Of a stretch of DNA of 64,000 bases, positions 1 to 8,983 are shown one piece after another. Source of the stretch: Cyanobacterium aponinum PCC 10605. GTDB taxonomy: Bacteria; Cyanobacteriota; Cyanobacteriia; Cyanobacteriales; Cyanobacteriaceae. Below the pieces are notes generated by a model. The model made no database searches. It had not been told where the DNA came from and saw only the letters and a list, made by a program, of their open reading frames with translations. Each line of letters begins with the position of its first letter. Position 1 is the first letter of the stretch. The stretch lies in contig NC_019776.1 in the NCBI RefSeq assembly GCF_000317675.1, forward strand, positions 2,914,001-2,978,000, in the 5' to 3' direction. The position numbers were made by a program, and so were the translations under genes.

Positions 1-51
1 AACGATACAAATGAAAATCCTTCCATAACAAGCCAAAAAACTACTCTATCT

Positions 52-76
52 TAACCTGAGTTCGGGATAAATTTTT
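52..76 (+). repeat. Isolated end of the dispersed TIR repeat family
   Basis: The stretch begins TAACCTGAGTTCGG and continues into an AT-rich run. The same start recurs near 7442, 10359 and 15731, where it forms the left end of TIR-bearing repeats. No matching right end is seen before chlM, so this is a solo or partial copy. The rest of 1-246 holds nothing else recognised apart from the chlM leader. Confidence 0.55.
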
Positions 77-246
77 TTGGTTGCGGTAAGAAAAAAGTAG
101 AAATAATTTGAGTAATTATTGAACAACTAGACTAAAGGGTCAAAAATTATAGCTTAATTAACAAAAGCCTTACAAAACAGAAGACAAAACGATGATACAT
201 TAAGAGATTGTATTTAATCAATTACTTATTTTCAGGCATATATAAA

Positions 247-945
247 ATGGTCAATACGACAAAAAAAACCATAGACGATAAAACCGTTGTCAAAGAATAT
301 TTTAACGCCACCGGTTTCGAGCGCTGGCGTAATATTTACGGCGAAGGAAAAGTTAATAAAGTGCAATTAGACATCCGCCAAGGGCATCAACAAACCATTG
401 ACACCGTTGTTAGTTGGCTTAAAGATGACGGTAACTTATCTCAACTCTCAATTTGTGACGCAGGATGTGGAGTCGGAAGTTTAACCCTTCCCCTTGCCCA
501 AGAAGGTGCAACAGTTTACGCTAGCGATATTTCCGCCAAAATGGTAGGAGAAGCCGCAGAAAGAATTAAACAAGTGATGAAAAATCCCCGCAATATTAGA
601 TTGGGGGTGCAAGATTTAGAATCTATTAGGGGAAGTTATGACACGGTTATCTGTTTAGATGTTCTCATTCACTATCCCACAGAAGATGCCGCAAAAATGA
701 TTAATCACCTATCATCCCTAACAAAATCTCGATTGATTCTTAGCTTTGCTCCTAAAACTTTCTTTCTGACTCTATTAAAACGCATTGGTGAATTTTTCCC
801 TGGCCCCAGCAAGACAACCCGTGCCTATCAACATAAAGAGGAAGATATTGTTAAAATCCTTCAAGATAACGGCTTTCAAATTAAACGCACTGGTATGACG
901 AGTACAAGTTTTTATTATTCTCGCATTTTAGAGGCAGTCAGATAA
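247..945 (+). CDS. chlM: Magnesium-protoporphyrin O-methyltransferase ChlM
   Basis: ChlM transfers a methyl group from SAM to the 13-propionate of Mg-protoporphyrin IX, the step after Mg chelatase in chlorophyll synthesis. The product is a class I SAM methyltransferase of about 232 aa, the usual length for cyanobacterial ChlM. The SAM-binding loop DAGCGVGSLTLPLA and the N-terminal segment NATGFERWRNIYGEG are characteristic. An upstream in-frame TTG at 208 would add 13 residues, but the ATG at 247 gives the normal family N-terminus and was chosen. The gene stands alone, with repeats on both sides, so it is probably monocistronic. The family assignment is strong; function is by homology. Confidence 0.93.
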   Translation: MVNTTKKTIDDKTVVKEYFNATGFERWRNIYGEGKVNKVQLDIRQGHQQTIDTVVSWLKDDGNLSQLSICDAGCGVGSLTLPLAQEGATVYASDISAKMVGEAAERIKQVMKNPRNIRLGVQDLESIRGSYDTVICLDVLIHYPTEDAAKMINHLSSLTKSRLILSFAPKTFFLTLLKRIGEFFPGPSKTTRAYQHKEEDIVKILQDNGFQIKRTGMTSTSFYYSRILEAVR

Positions 946-959
946 TTTTACTGGAACTC

Positions 960-983
960 ACTTCAGTTCGATATAAGAATATC
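960..983 (-). repeat. Partial right end of the dispersed TIR repeat family
   Basis: The segment CTTCAGTTCGATATAAGAAT closely matches the reverse complement of the right ends at about 16024 and 31737, which read AGTTCGGTTTAAGAATATCG. No partner end is visible, so it looks like a degenerate copy between chlM and the MerR-like gene. Confidence 0.45.
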
Positions 984-1145
984 TGCTAAACGGTAGGTAT
1001 TCGGTAAAACAAACTAAATAAGAGACGATTTAACAAATGATTGTGGGTTGAATAGTATTCAACCCCTACGGAAAATTCTATCATCAAAGCGATGACATTG
1101 AAAAATGATATTGACAACTTTTAAGGCAAGTGTTACATTAAAGTT

Positions 1146-1856
1146 ATGGATTTAGAAACATTAGAAAATAACCATCAAGAATGGTTAATTGATGAATTTG
1201 TGGAGGTAGCTAATCGATTATTACCTCTTTATCTTCCTGATATTAAAGGTAATAGCAAAGTTAAAGAAGAAATTAACACTCGCCTAGTGCGCAGTTACAC
1301 CAGTCAAAGGTTGATGGATGAGCCTATTCGCCAAAATCGTTATGCTTTTTATCGTTATCGTCATCTCTTGCAGTTATTGTTGATTAAACGTTTACTCAGT
1401 GATGGTATCGGCACAACAGCAATTAATGATTTACTTACCTCGAAAACTAACGAGGAGTTAAAAAGTTTATTAATCGGAGGTATTTCTCTTAATCTTACTA
1501 CGGCTCATCCCCCGTTACAATCAATCCACAATTCAACTAATTCCGCTTTGGATTTTCTCGCTGATTTAAAAGGAAAAAGAAGTCAATCACCATCAACTAT
1601 CAGAGGTAACGTTAAACAAAAAAGCCAGTCATCACCCGCACCGAATCAAGATACCATGTCTGCGTTAGATGAGACTTATAATCATCAAAATTTATTAGAT
1701 AAGGAAGAGAGTTGGACTCGTTTAAGGATTTTAGATGGTTTGGAGTTACATATTCGTGATGATTTTGTTTATCCCAATAGTCTTAAAGAGCGAGAATCTT
1801 TAATAGAACTTTTCCGCAATATTTTAAGTAAATTCTTCAAAAGGAGACAGTTATGA
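1146..1856 (+). CDS. MerR-like winged-HTH protein coupled to a VWA protein
   Basis: This 236-aa protein has a MerR-type helix-turn-helix at roughly residues 40-110. Telling segments are RLVRSYTSQRLMD and YRYRHLLQLLLIKRLL, which match the second helix and wing of MerR regulators. A low-complexity Ser/Thr/Asn/Gln-rich linker follows (about 120-180). A C-terminal block with W, L and ELHIRDDF completes it. No Cys-based metal site is seen, so this is not a classical metal-sensing MerR. Its stop overlaps the next start by 4 bp (ATGA), so it is translationally coupled to the VWA gene. A regulatory or adaptor role with that partner is inferred. The MerR assignment is by pattern only. Confidence 0.7.
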   Translation: MDLETLENNHQEWLIDEFVEVANRLLPLYLPDIKGNSKVKEEINTRLVRSYTSQRLMDEPIRQNRYAFYRYRHLLQLLLIKRLLSDGIGTTAINDLLTSKTNEELKSLLIGGISLNLTTAHPPLQSIHNSTNSALDFLADLKGKRSQSPSTIRGNVKQKSQSSPAPNQDTMSALDETYNHQNLLDKEESWTRLRILDGLELHIRDDFVYPNSLKERESLIELFRNILSKFFKRRQL

Positions 1857-3088
1857 GCATTATCAAACCTCAAGTACAATTTATCTGTTTAAGGGATGCT
1901 ATTGCTTCTGATAGCGTTACTAATCTCGATGTGATTGTCAGAATCACCATACCAGAAATCCAGACTAATCGACAACGCCCTCCCCTTAATTTAGGGTTGG
2001 TAATTGATCGCTCTGGTTCGATGGGAGGTGATAAAATCAGGTATGCCCGTCAGGCGGCTATTTATGCGGTGCAACAGTTATCGGAGTCAGACAGAATTAG
2101 TGTTACCATTTATGATGATCAAGTAGAAGTGATTATTCCCTCTCAACACGCTACCGATAAACAGAATATCATTAATCGCATCAATGGCATCACTCCTCGC
2201 AATATGACGGCATTGTATGATGGTTGGTTAGAAGGGGCGACTCAAGTGAGTAAGTATCTGCAACCGGAACGTTTAAGCCGTGTTATTCTGTTATCCGATG
2301 GTTTAGCTAATGTGGGGGAAACGAATCCTGATGTCATTGGAAATGATGTTAATGGCTTGAGTAAACGGGGTGTTAACACTACGACTATGGGCATCGGGGA
2401 TGATTTTAATGAAGATTTGATGCAGGGAATGGCGTTATCTGGGGATGGTAATTATTACTTTATCCAAAATCCTGATCAGTTACCAAGTATTTTCAATGCT
2501 GAGTTACAGGGGATTATGGCAACTATCGGGCAGAAGGTGAGTTTGGGCATTAAAACTTTTGCACCTGTGGAATTGGTGGATGTGTTTAATGATTTGGATA
2601 AAACGGAGTTTGGTAATTACAAGTTACCGAATCTAGTGGCAGGAAATGATATTGATGTAGTTTTACGGTTGAAAATCCCCCCTATGACTAATTCTGTACC
2701 GTTGGTGGATTTTCGTTTGGCTTATGATGATAATGAAACTCAGTCAAGAAAGGTAACTCATCATCAGTTACAGTTACCTGTGGTTAATTCCGCCCAGTTG
2801 CATGATTATCTTTTTAATGAGGAGGTAAAGGCAAAAGTCGCTCAGTTAATGGCTTCACGGGCAAAAGAAGAGGCGATCGCATCTTTAGATCGAGGGGATG
2901 TTTGGGGTACAAAAGAGCGTTTACAGGAGGCAAAAGAAGAAATGATGTCTTCTGGGGTGTGTTTTGATATGATAGCCCCTGAAGTGGCAGAAATAGACAA
3001 TTTATTGGAGAATTTAGAAAGGGGAGAGAGTAAATCCATGCGGAAAAAAGCTCTGTTTCAAAATTATAGCAAACGTCGTAATCGTTAA
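1853..3088 (+). CDS. VWA domain-containing protein
   Basis: This 411-aa protein starts with a von Willebrand factor A domain (about residues 25-210). The MIDAS metal site is intact: D52-R-S54-G-S56, with a later conserved Thr region (MTALYDG) and LLSDG. The rest is a beta-rich region and a helical C-terminus, as in bacterial cytosolic VWA proteins of about 400-450 aa. No signal peptide is evident, so it is probably cytoplasmic. It is coupled to the upstream MerR-like gene by an ATGA overlap. VWA proteins usually scaffold metal-dependent protein contacts, and the specific partner is unknown. It is the first of three VWA proteins in this window. Confidence 0.85.
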   Translation: MSIIKPQVQFICLRDAIASDSVTNLDVIVRITIPEIQTNRQRPPLNLGLVIDRSGSMGGDKIRYARQAAIYAVQQLSESDRISVTIYDDQVEVIIPSQHATDKQNIINRINGITPRNMTALYDGWLEGATQVSKYLQPERLSRVILLSDGLANVGETNPDVIGNDVNGLSKRGVNTTTMGIGDDFNEDLMQGMALSGDGNYYFIQNPDQLPSIFNAELQGIMATIGQKVSLGIKTFAPVELVDVFNDLDKTEFGNYKLPNLVAGNDIDVVLRLKIPPMTNSVPLVDFRLAYDDNETQSRKVTHHQLQLPVVNSAQLHDYLFNEEVKAKVAQLMASRAKEEAIASLDRGDVWGTKERLQEAKEEMMSSGVCFDMIAPEVAEIDNLLENLERGESKSMRKKALFQNYSKRRNR

Positions 3089-3106
3089 TAAAGGTGCGAT
3101 CGTTGT

Positions 3107-3122
3107 AAGCCCTTCGGGGCTT
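3107..3122. terminator. TTCG-capped hairpin between VWA and restriction genes
   Basis: AAGCCC-TTCG-GGGCTT forms a 6-bp stem with a stable tetraloop, 18 bp after the VWA stop. A run of A rather than T follows on the plus strand, so it is not a textbook intrinsic terminator on either side. It separates convergent genes and resembles the palindromes found between genes of the 45-61 kb island. Confidence 0.45.
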
Positions 3123-3201
3123 CATCAAAAAATATTAGAGGAAAACTGCATAAATTGCTAAAGTCAACCAAACAAATCTATAAATTTATAAGTCATTCAA
3201 T

Positions 3202-4008
3202 TTATTCTTCTTGTTCACAAATATTCTTAATTTCTTGTTCTGAAATATCATTTTTTAACACTAATTGATAATGTTTTTCTTCCACAACAGAAAGACGAAG
3301 TTTTTCCTGACTTTCTTCTACAGATAACTCTAAAATAGCTACATCATTATCACTTAAAAACTGCAAAGCAATAGGCTTACAAATTAAATTCGGATAGCGA
3401 ATTTTACAAAATTCTATATCTTGCATGACTTGTACAATACCAAAGCTATCACCCGGTGATTTCGCTTGACAAGGTAAAACAAAATGAGCACCTCTTTTAT
3501 TAATTCCTAAATAAATTTCATCTATTTCAATTTGTCCAATAGTATCTATACTGGTTCTTAAATGATTTTGAATTGAATAGCAAGTTAATCCAGTAAATAA
3601 GTCAATTAGTCGATTATATCGAACTTTAGTTAATAAGGCTTGTTCATCCATACCCGGTGCATAACGTTTAACAATTTCAGGAGTCGCATCTGGTATTTTT
3701 ATTAACTGTCTATTTTTTGTTACTTCAATTTTTCCTGGAGTTGCTTGTCTAAATTCGTATGAAGCTCTACCAGTACCAACTATAATCCAATCAGTATTTT
3801 CAGGAGCTTTATTCTTGATGGAATCAGGTAAATCTTTTCTAAATCGATATTTATAGGGAATATCTCCTAAATTTTTTATTCTACTGATATTTAAAGTATC
3901 ACAGGCTTTAGCTAATTCTTCTCTAACAAATGATACTTTTTCATCACCTTCCTTATAATTATTAAAGAAAACTGTTTCTATAATGGCGTCATATTTATAT
4001 TTACTCAT
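3202..4008 (-). CDS. Putative type II restriction endonuclease
   Basis: This 268-aa protein is encoded directly after a C5-cytosine methyltransferase with a 4-bp ATGA overlap, the classic restriction-modification layout. A PD-(D/E)XK-like core is visible: EIDEIYLGI around D163/E164, then a short turn, then the strand HFVLPCQAKS with Q181-A-K183. A Gln in place of the usual Glu of ExK is known in several restriction nuclease families. The length fits a small type II enzyme. No specificity can be read from the sequence. There is no HIP1 octamer in either gene, which agrees with mobility. Nuclease assignment rests on context and this motif. Confidence 0.7.
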   Translation of the reverse strand: MSKYKYDAIIETVFFNNYKEGDEKVSFVREELAKACDTLNISRIKNLGDIPYKYRFRKDLPDSIKNKAPENTDWIIVGTGRASYEFRQATPGKIEVTKNRQLIKIPDATPEIVKRYAPGMDEQALLTKVRYNRLIDLFTGLTCYSIQNHLRTSIDTIGQIEIDEIYLGINKRGAHFVLPCQAKSPGDSFGIVQVMQDIEFCKIRYPNLICKPIALQFLSDNDVAILELSVEESQEKLRLSVVEEKHYQLVLKNDISEQEIKNICEQEE

Positions 4009-5246
4009 AAAACATTCATTTCTAATCTTTTTCTTTTCGGAATTATATCATTAGAAACATTCCAGTAATTTGATGCTTTGTCCATGTTATAAGCCATAAA
4101 TTCTAAATCAATTTTTTCTAATTTTCTCACTTCTAATTGGTTAATATCCACTTCTAAAACTTTAATTATTTCGTCACCAATTCCCTTAGCTAACATGGGA
4201 ATAACTGCGTTGCCAATTTCTCGAAAACCATGCCAAATTGTCTCATGAAATAAAAACCAATCGGGAAATGTGTGCAGTCTTCCAGCTTCCCGAACTGTAA
4301 TACATCTCGGTTGATTGTAGTGGATTGGACGAGCTGCGGTGTAAGCCCCTTTATCTCTGGCAGTTCCCGCCCTTAACGTATTACATAATCCTGTAGGTGA
4401 AAGTTTCAAGAAACGGCTGGTTTTTTCCACTTCCCCTTGAGGGGTATTTTGAAAACGTTGTTTTGATTTTTCTGTATGGTTTGAGCCTACATGATTATAA
4501 ACTAAATTATCTCGTTGTCGATCATGGCATAATCCATAAATACCTTGAGGTTTTAAAGCAAAATTACGTCTAAACCCTGAATAATCCAGTTTATTTGCGT
4601 CTATACTCTCATTTTTCCCGATAAAAGCAGGAATATTGCTTAAATCATTGATAGTATTTTCCACATCATTATATTCCTTTGTTTCGAGGGGATAGTTAAC
4701 AGGTTGCATATCATGACGACTACCCATAAGGATAAGGCGTTTTCGCTTCTGAGGTGCGCCAAAAAGACTTGCATCGAGAATTTTAATAGGTTTGGCGATA
4801 TGATAACCCAATGATTCAAATTCGTTAATTAACTCTTCTAAAAATTGTTTATGACTACCAACAGCGATACCGGGTACATTCTCAAAGACAAAATATTTCG
4901 GTTGTAAATCTCGAATCACTCGCACATACTGGAATACCAATGAGTTACGAGGATCATCTAATTGTCTTTTTCCCATGAGAGAAAAACCTTGACAGGGTGG
5001 ACCTCCTGCGATTAAATCAACCTCATCAATACCTTTAGCTTGGAGAATCCCTTTTAAATAGTCGGTGTTGAGATGGTTTATGTCTTGACAAATAGTGTGG
5101 GTGTAGGGAAAATTGAGATGATGAATTAAGGCATGGATTGCGTCAAATTCTACGGCTACGGCAACATCAAATCCAGAGGCTTCTAAACCTAATGACATTC
5201 CTCCACATCCTGAAAAAAGGTCAATTACGGTTGGTCTCTTCATCAT
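4005..5246 (-). CDS. DNA (cytosine-5) methyltransferase
   Basis: This 413-aa enzyme transfers a methyl group from SAM to C5 of cytosine. The ordered motifs are complete: I (DLFSGCGGMSLGLE), IV with catalytic Cys85 in GGPPCQGFSLMG, VI (ENV at 123-125), VIII (QKRKRLILMG), IX (RCITVREAGRLHTFP) and X (REIGNAVIPMLAKGIG). The region between VIII and IX would be the target-recognition domain. It lies first in a two-gene operon with the putative endonuclease, so it most likely protects the host sites. Start: two adjacent ATG codons (5246 and 5243) are equally possible. This is clearly a Dcm-type enzyme, but its target site is unknown. Confidence 0.95.
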   Translation of the reverse strand: MMKRPTVIDLFSGCGGMSLGLEASGFDVAVAVEFDAIHALIHHLNFPYTHTICQDINHLNTDYLKGILQAKGIDEVDLIAGGPPCQGFSLMGKRQLDDPRNSLVFQYVRVIRDLQPKYFVFENVPGIAVGSHKQFLEELINEFESLGYHIAKPIKILDASLFGAPQKRKRLILMGSRHDMQPVNYPLETKEYNDVENTINDLSNIPAFIGKNESIDANKLDYSGFRRNFALKPQGIYGLCHDRQRDNLVYNHVGSNHTEKSKQRFQNTPQGEVEKTSRFLKLSPTGLCNTLRAGTARDKGAYTAARPIHYNQPRCITVREAGRLHTFPDWFLFHETIWHGFREIGNAVIPMLAKGIGDEIIKVLEVDINQLEVRKLEKIDLEFMAYNMDKASNYWNVSNDIIPKRKRLEMNVL

Positions 5247-5568
5247 TTTAACATAACACTACCTGTTAACTTTATCAGGAAAAAGATTTTATTTCAAGAG
5301 CAATTTATTTAAAAGAGTAGTTATTATGTAATTATCTGTCATTGAATTACTTTAAAATCGTAAACACCGATTTCTGTGGGTGGAGAGGTTCGATCGCATT
5401 TTGTGTAAGGGATGAGGTGCGATCATAATATTTTCCTTTTTAACTTGAAATTTTAAATCCTATTATATTATAATCAGTCAATCAAATCTTTAAATCCTTA
5501 CCCCATTTGACACAATGACAGTAATTTGTCACCGATGACAATTGATTTGGCACTGTACAGTAGAATAA
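5247..5568. other. Intergenic region, no gene seen
   Basis: About 320 bp between the methyltransferase start and the tRNA gene. It should hold the restriction operon promoter. Short stretches with GCGAT/GATCGC-like sequence appear but no full HIP1 octamer. No open frame, hairpin with T-run or recognised RNA was seen. Confidence 0.5.
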
Positions 5569-5642
<74 letters not shown>

Positions 5643-5692
5643 CTATCGTTTAATAATCATAACATATCTTGAATATCAAATCATTTTTCATC

Positions 5693-6469
5693 TTAGAATT
5701 CATCGGGTTTAATTAAATTTCTCATTTTCACAATACCCTTTTTTATTCTTCTGGATACGGTTATCACGCTCACTCCTAAAATATCGGCAGTTTCTTTTTG
5801 GGTTAAATCTTGTAAAAATACGAATTCTAAAACCTTGCGAGTACCATCCTCTAGTTGAGATAAAGCATTTTGTAAACGAATTTTATCTTCCTGTGCCAAC
5901 TGAAAACTACGATATTGATGATCAGGTAAACAGTCCCCTAAAGTGCTACGCTCATCTTCATCATTGGCATTAATATCTAGGCTAATAGGTTCTCGATTTT
6001 GATGAGCTAGTTTAACATCATGCCATTCCTGTAAAGAAACTCCTAATTCCCTTGCAATTTCTTGATCTGTGGGCTGTCGATTTAATTCATTTCTGAGTTT
6101 TCTTACAATGCGGTTAGACTGATTCTTTAACTCTAAGCAACGACGAGGAATCCTAATAGAATAACCTTTATCTCTTAAATAATGTTGTATTTCTCCTCTG
6201 ACATAAGGAACAGCGAAGGAACTAAAAGCAAAACCTTTTTCTATATCGTAGCGATCAATTGCCCTGATTAAACCAATACAACCTACTTGTAATAAATCAT
6301 CATAATTCTCCTGACACTGATTCAACCAATGACACACCTCTTTACGCACCAATCCCATATTCAACTCTAAAATTTGGTTTCTGACCCTCAAATCTCGATT
6401 TTGTCTATAATTTACAAAAAGTTTTTCGTTTTCTTGTTTATACTCAGAGTGTGTTTTTAAAGTAGTCAT
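5693..6469 (-). CDS. sigF: Group 3 RNA polymerase sigma factor, SigF-like
   Basis: This 258-aa alternative sigma factor has region 2 ([17 protein letters not shown], then [19 protein letters not shown]), region 3 ([10 protein letters not shown] onward) and a region 4 HTH ([20 protein letters not shown]). It lacks region 1.1 and most of region 1.2, as expected for group 3. The order and spacing match cyanobacterial SigF, which in Synechocystis controls pilus and motility genes. No anti-sigma gene is adjacent. The tRNA-Pro gene follows on the same strand. The sigma-70 family is certain; the SigF subtype is likely. Confidence 0.85.
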   Translation of the reverse strand: MTTLKTHSEYKQENEKLFVNYRQNRDLRVRNQILELNMGLVRKEVCHWLNQCQENYDDLLQVGCIGLIRAIDRYDIEKGFAFSSFAVPYVRGEIQHYLRDKGYSIRIPRRCLELKNQSNRIVRKLRNELNRQPTDQEIARELGVSLQEWHDVKLAHQNREPISLDINANDEDERSTLGDCLPDHQYRSFQLAQEDKIRLQNALSQLEDGTRKVLEFVFLQDLTQKETADILGVSVITVSRRIKKGIVKMRNLIKPDEF

Positions 6470-6820
6470 AATTCTTATCTCAATTTATACTAAAGTCAAC
6501 ACAGATTGGTCGCATCATAATTAATATCAAAGCAAGATACTATCAAAATTATATTTAAACTTTCATTTTTAATCTATATTTTATTGTATTTGATCAAGTT
6601 ATCTAAAAACAACAGGGTATTCACTGTATTTTTTTATTAATTTTGTCTAAAGCATAAATTATTTATCACTATTTATACTGATAAACTATCGGCAATTTAT
6701 CGGGGGAAAAATTTATCATAATTAAATTATTTTATTGTTTTTGTTTACATTAATTAATATAAAATAACCTAAAGATTTATTAATTTTTTTTCTGAGTAAA
6801 TTTATACAAGATAGATAAAT
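6470..6820. other. AT-rich divergent intergenic region
   Basis: About 350 bp between the minus-strand sigF-like gene and the plus-strand methyltransferase. It is very AT-rich with several TATAAT-like hexamers, so both promoters probably lie here. No convincing gene, repeat or RNA was recognised. Confidence 0.4.
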
Positions 6821-7429
6821 ATGCAAGAAGATATTTTTATTCGGCAAAAACAGTTTTTTTTCGATATTTGGGCTAAATTTTACGACTTTACTCTTACTAC
6901 CGTCTTTTATCAAGCAATTCATACCCGTTTATTAGATTATATTAATTTACCTTCTTCTCCTTTGATTTTGGATTTAGGGTGTGGTACAGGAAAATTGCTG
7001 AATCGATTAGCAGAGAAATTTTCCGATTTAAAAGGGATAGGGGCGGATTTATCGCCAGAAATGCTGACTAAAGCCCGTTTAGCAAATACCCATCATCCCC
7101 GTTTAATCTTTGTCCGTGCTGATGCTCATGATTTACCTTTTGCAAATAATCAATTTGATGCAGTTTTTAATACAATTAGCTTTTTGCATTATCTACAGCC
7201 AGAAAAGGTTTTTCAGGAAGTGGCTAGGGTTTTAAAAAAAGGCGGTTATTTTTATTTAGCGGATTATTTAGGAAATAATCAAATGAAAAAAATATTTTTC
7301 ACTCCGGGAGGTATTCGTTTTTATGATCAAGTTCAAAGACAAAAATTAGCTTCACAGGCTGGATTAATTACAGTTGACCATCAGTATATTTTAGGTGGGG
7401 TGGTTTTAACGATTTTCCAACGTCCATAA
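6821..7429 (+). CDS. Class I SAM-dependent methyltransferase
   Basis: This 202-aa protein has the UbiE/COQ5-like methyltransferase fold. Motif I is LDLGCGTGKLLNRL, followed by the acidic end of strand 2 (GADLSPEML), then DAHDLPF and the strand-4 region FDAVFNTISFLHY. A C-terminal VARVLKKGGYFYLADY corresponds to motif III. The substrate cannot be told; lipid, quinone or small-molecule targets are all possible. It is short for quinone methyltransferases and carries no membrane segment. The neighbours (SigF-like, sugar kinase) give no pathway clue. A divergent promoter with sigF is likely. Confidence 0.85.
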   Translation: MQEDIFIRQKQFFFDIWAKFYDFTLTTVFYQAIHTRLLDYINLPSSPLILDLGCGTGKLLNRLAEKFSDLKGIGADLSPEMLTKARLANTHHPRLIFVRADAHDLPFANNQFDAVFNTISFLHYLQPEKVFQEVARVLKKGGYFYLADYLGNNQMKKIFFTPGGIRFYDQVQRQKLASQAGLITVDHQYILGGVVLTIFQRP

Positions 7430-7441
7430 TTAAGAAATACT

Positions 7442-7530
7442 TAACCTGAGTTCGACTTACCTAATATTTATTGGACATGAATGGGTTTCGGGTGGCAGGT
7501 TTCAGGTTTTTTATTAGCAACATTAACATT
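7442..7530 (+). repeat. Partial dispersed repeat with heptamer-like core
   Basis: It starts TAACCTGAGTTCG, the left end of the TIR repeat family, and continues with GGTGGCAGGTTTCAGG, which resembles the GGTTTCA heptamers seen elsewhere. No right end is recognised before the FGGY kinase gene. The rest of the 238-bp gap is AT-rich and has no supported gene. Confidence 0.45.
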
Positions 7531-7667
7531 GAGTTAAGTCAGTTAAAAATTAAGAAGAAAAAAATCAATAAACATAAGTTTTTTGTCAATTATTATCACT
7601 TTTCTTTCTTTCCTCTTCCCTTCTCTCTCTATTATTTTTTGTTACTTTATTATGGTTAAAGTTTTTT

Positions 7668-8927
7668 ATGGTTTGTTATTATTTAGGACTTGATTTTGGT
7701 ACTTCGGGAGCAAGGGGTATAGTTATCGATGAAAATCAAAATCAAATTCTTTGTCTAAAAACAGCTGATTTTCCTGCTCAAATTCCCTATTATTGGCAGA
7801 GAGGATTAGATGAGTTACTCTCACAAATACCTCGTTATGTTACTCAAAAATTAGATGCGATCGCACTTGATGCAACTTCTAGCACTACTCTTTTATTAGA
7901 TAAAAATGGGCAAATTTTGAGTGAGCCACTTTGGTACAATGACGCAAGGGGAAAACAATACTTAGAGGAAATCAAATCTTTTGCCCCAGAAAATCATCTG
8001 GTTTTGAGTGCCACTTCTACCTTAGCGAAAATTTTTTGGTGGTATCGTCAAGGATTAACAGAAAAAGCCACTCATTTGCTACATCAAGCAGATTGGTTAG
8101 GATTCCTATTGCATGGAAAAAGAGGCGTTAGCGACTACCACAACGCTCTTAAATTAGGTTATGATGTGGAATCTTTGAGTTACCCTTCTTGGCTGGAAAA
8201 CTTACCCTTTTTCTCTCTTTTGCCGAACGTAAAAGCACCGGGTGAGACTATAGGGGAAATAATACCTTCCGTGGCGGAAAAATATCAAATTAACCCCCAT
8301 TGCTTAATTAAAGCAGGAACAACAGACAGTATCGCCGCTTTTCTTGCCAGTGGTGTAAAAACTTCAGGGGAGGCAGTTACTTCTTTAGGCTCGACCTTAG
8401 TTTTGAAGTTACTGAGTAAGACAAAGATTGATGATAGTCGTTATGGGATTTATAGCCATCGATTGGGGGATTTATGGTTAGTAGGTGGAGCATCAAATAC
8501 AGGAGGGGCAGTTTTAAAACATTTTTTCTCCGATGATGAATTAAATGACCTTAGCCAAAAAATTGACTATAATACCTGTACTAATTTACAATACTATCCC
8601 TTATTAGAAAAAGGCGATCGCTTTCCTCTCAATAATCCTGATTTAGAACCAAAATTATCCCCCCGCCCTGATAACCCAATCTTATTCTTACAAGGTTTAC
8701 TCGAGGGCATAGCTGCGATCGAATCTCAAGGTTACAAATTATTACAAAAATTAGGAGCAACACCCCTTTCTCAAGTTTATACTGCTGGAGGAGGGGCAAA
8801 AAACGAGACATGGCGCTTAATCAGAGAAAAATATCTACAAGTACCCATATCTATTTCCGCTAACACCGAAGCGGCTTATGGCAGTGCCTTAATAGCTAGT
8901 GGACTGAGTATTTCCAATTTAAGTTAG
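7668..8927 (+). CDS. FGGY-family carbohydrate kinase (D-ribulose/xylulose kinase-like)
   Basis: This 419-aa ATP-dependent sugar kinase has the N-terminal phosphate-1 loop LGLDFGTSGARGIV and the C-terminal FGGY signature region around AGGGAKNETWRLI and AAYGSALIASG. It is shorter than classical XylB (about 480-500 aa). Its size and N-terminal sequence fit the plant/cyanobacterial XK-1 group, for which D-ribulose kinase activity has been described. Substrate specificity is therefore inferred. Two HIP1 octamers lie in the gene, consistent with long residence. It sits 56 bp before moeB on the same strand, though co-transcription is unproven. Confidence 0.85.
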   Translation: MVCYYLGLDFGTSGARGIVIDENQNQILCLKTADFPAQIPYYWQRGLDELLSQIPRYVTQKLDAIALDATSSTTLLLDKNGQILSEPLWYNDARGKQYLEEIKSFAPENHLVLSATSTLAKIFWWYRQGLTEKATHLLHQADWLGFLLHGKRGVSDYHNALKLGYDVESLSYPSWLENLPFFSLLPNVKAPGETIGEIIPSVAEKYQINPHCLIKAGTTDSIAAFLASGVKTSGEAVTSLGSTLVLKLLSKTKIDDSRYGIYSHRLGDLWLVGGASNTGGAVLKHFFSDDELNDLSQKIDYNTCTNLQYYPLLEKGDRFPLNNPDLEPKLSPRPDNPILFLQGLLEGIAAIESQGYKLLQKLGATPLSQVYTAGGGAKNETWRLIREKYLQVPISISANTEAAYGSALIASGLSISNLS

Positions 8928-8983
8928 AATAGAAAATTAGAGAATAAATGGCAGAATCGATTTTCTGATAATTAAACAAAATA

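Noticed and set aside
2814-3128. A 104-aa antisense frame opposite the VWA gene end
   Set aside because: Shadow frame of a well-supported gene, with no domain and a start in the intergenic hairpin.
7471-7659. A 62-aa plus-strand frame before the FGGY kinase
   Set aside because: Low-complexity Phe/Tyr/Lys-rich translation of AT-rich and repeat DNA with no SD.
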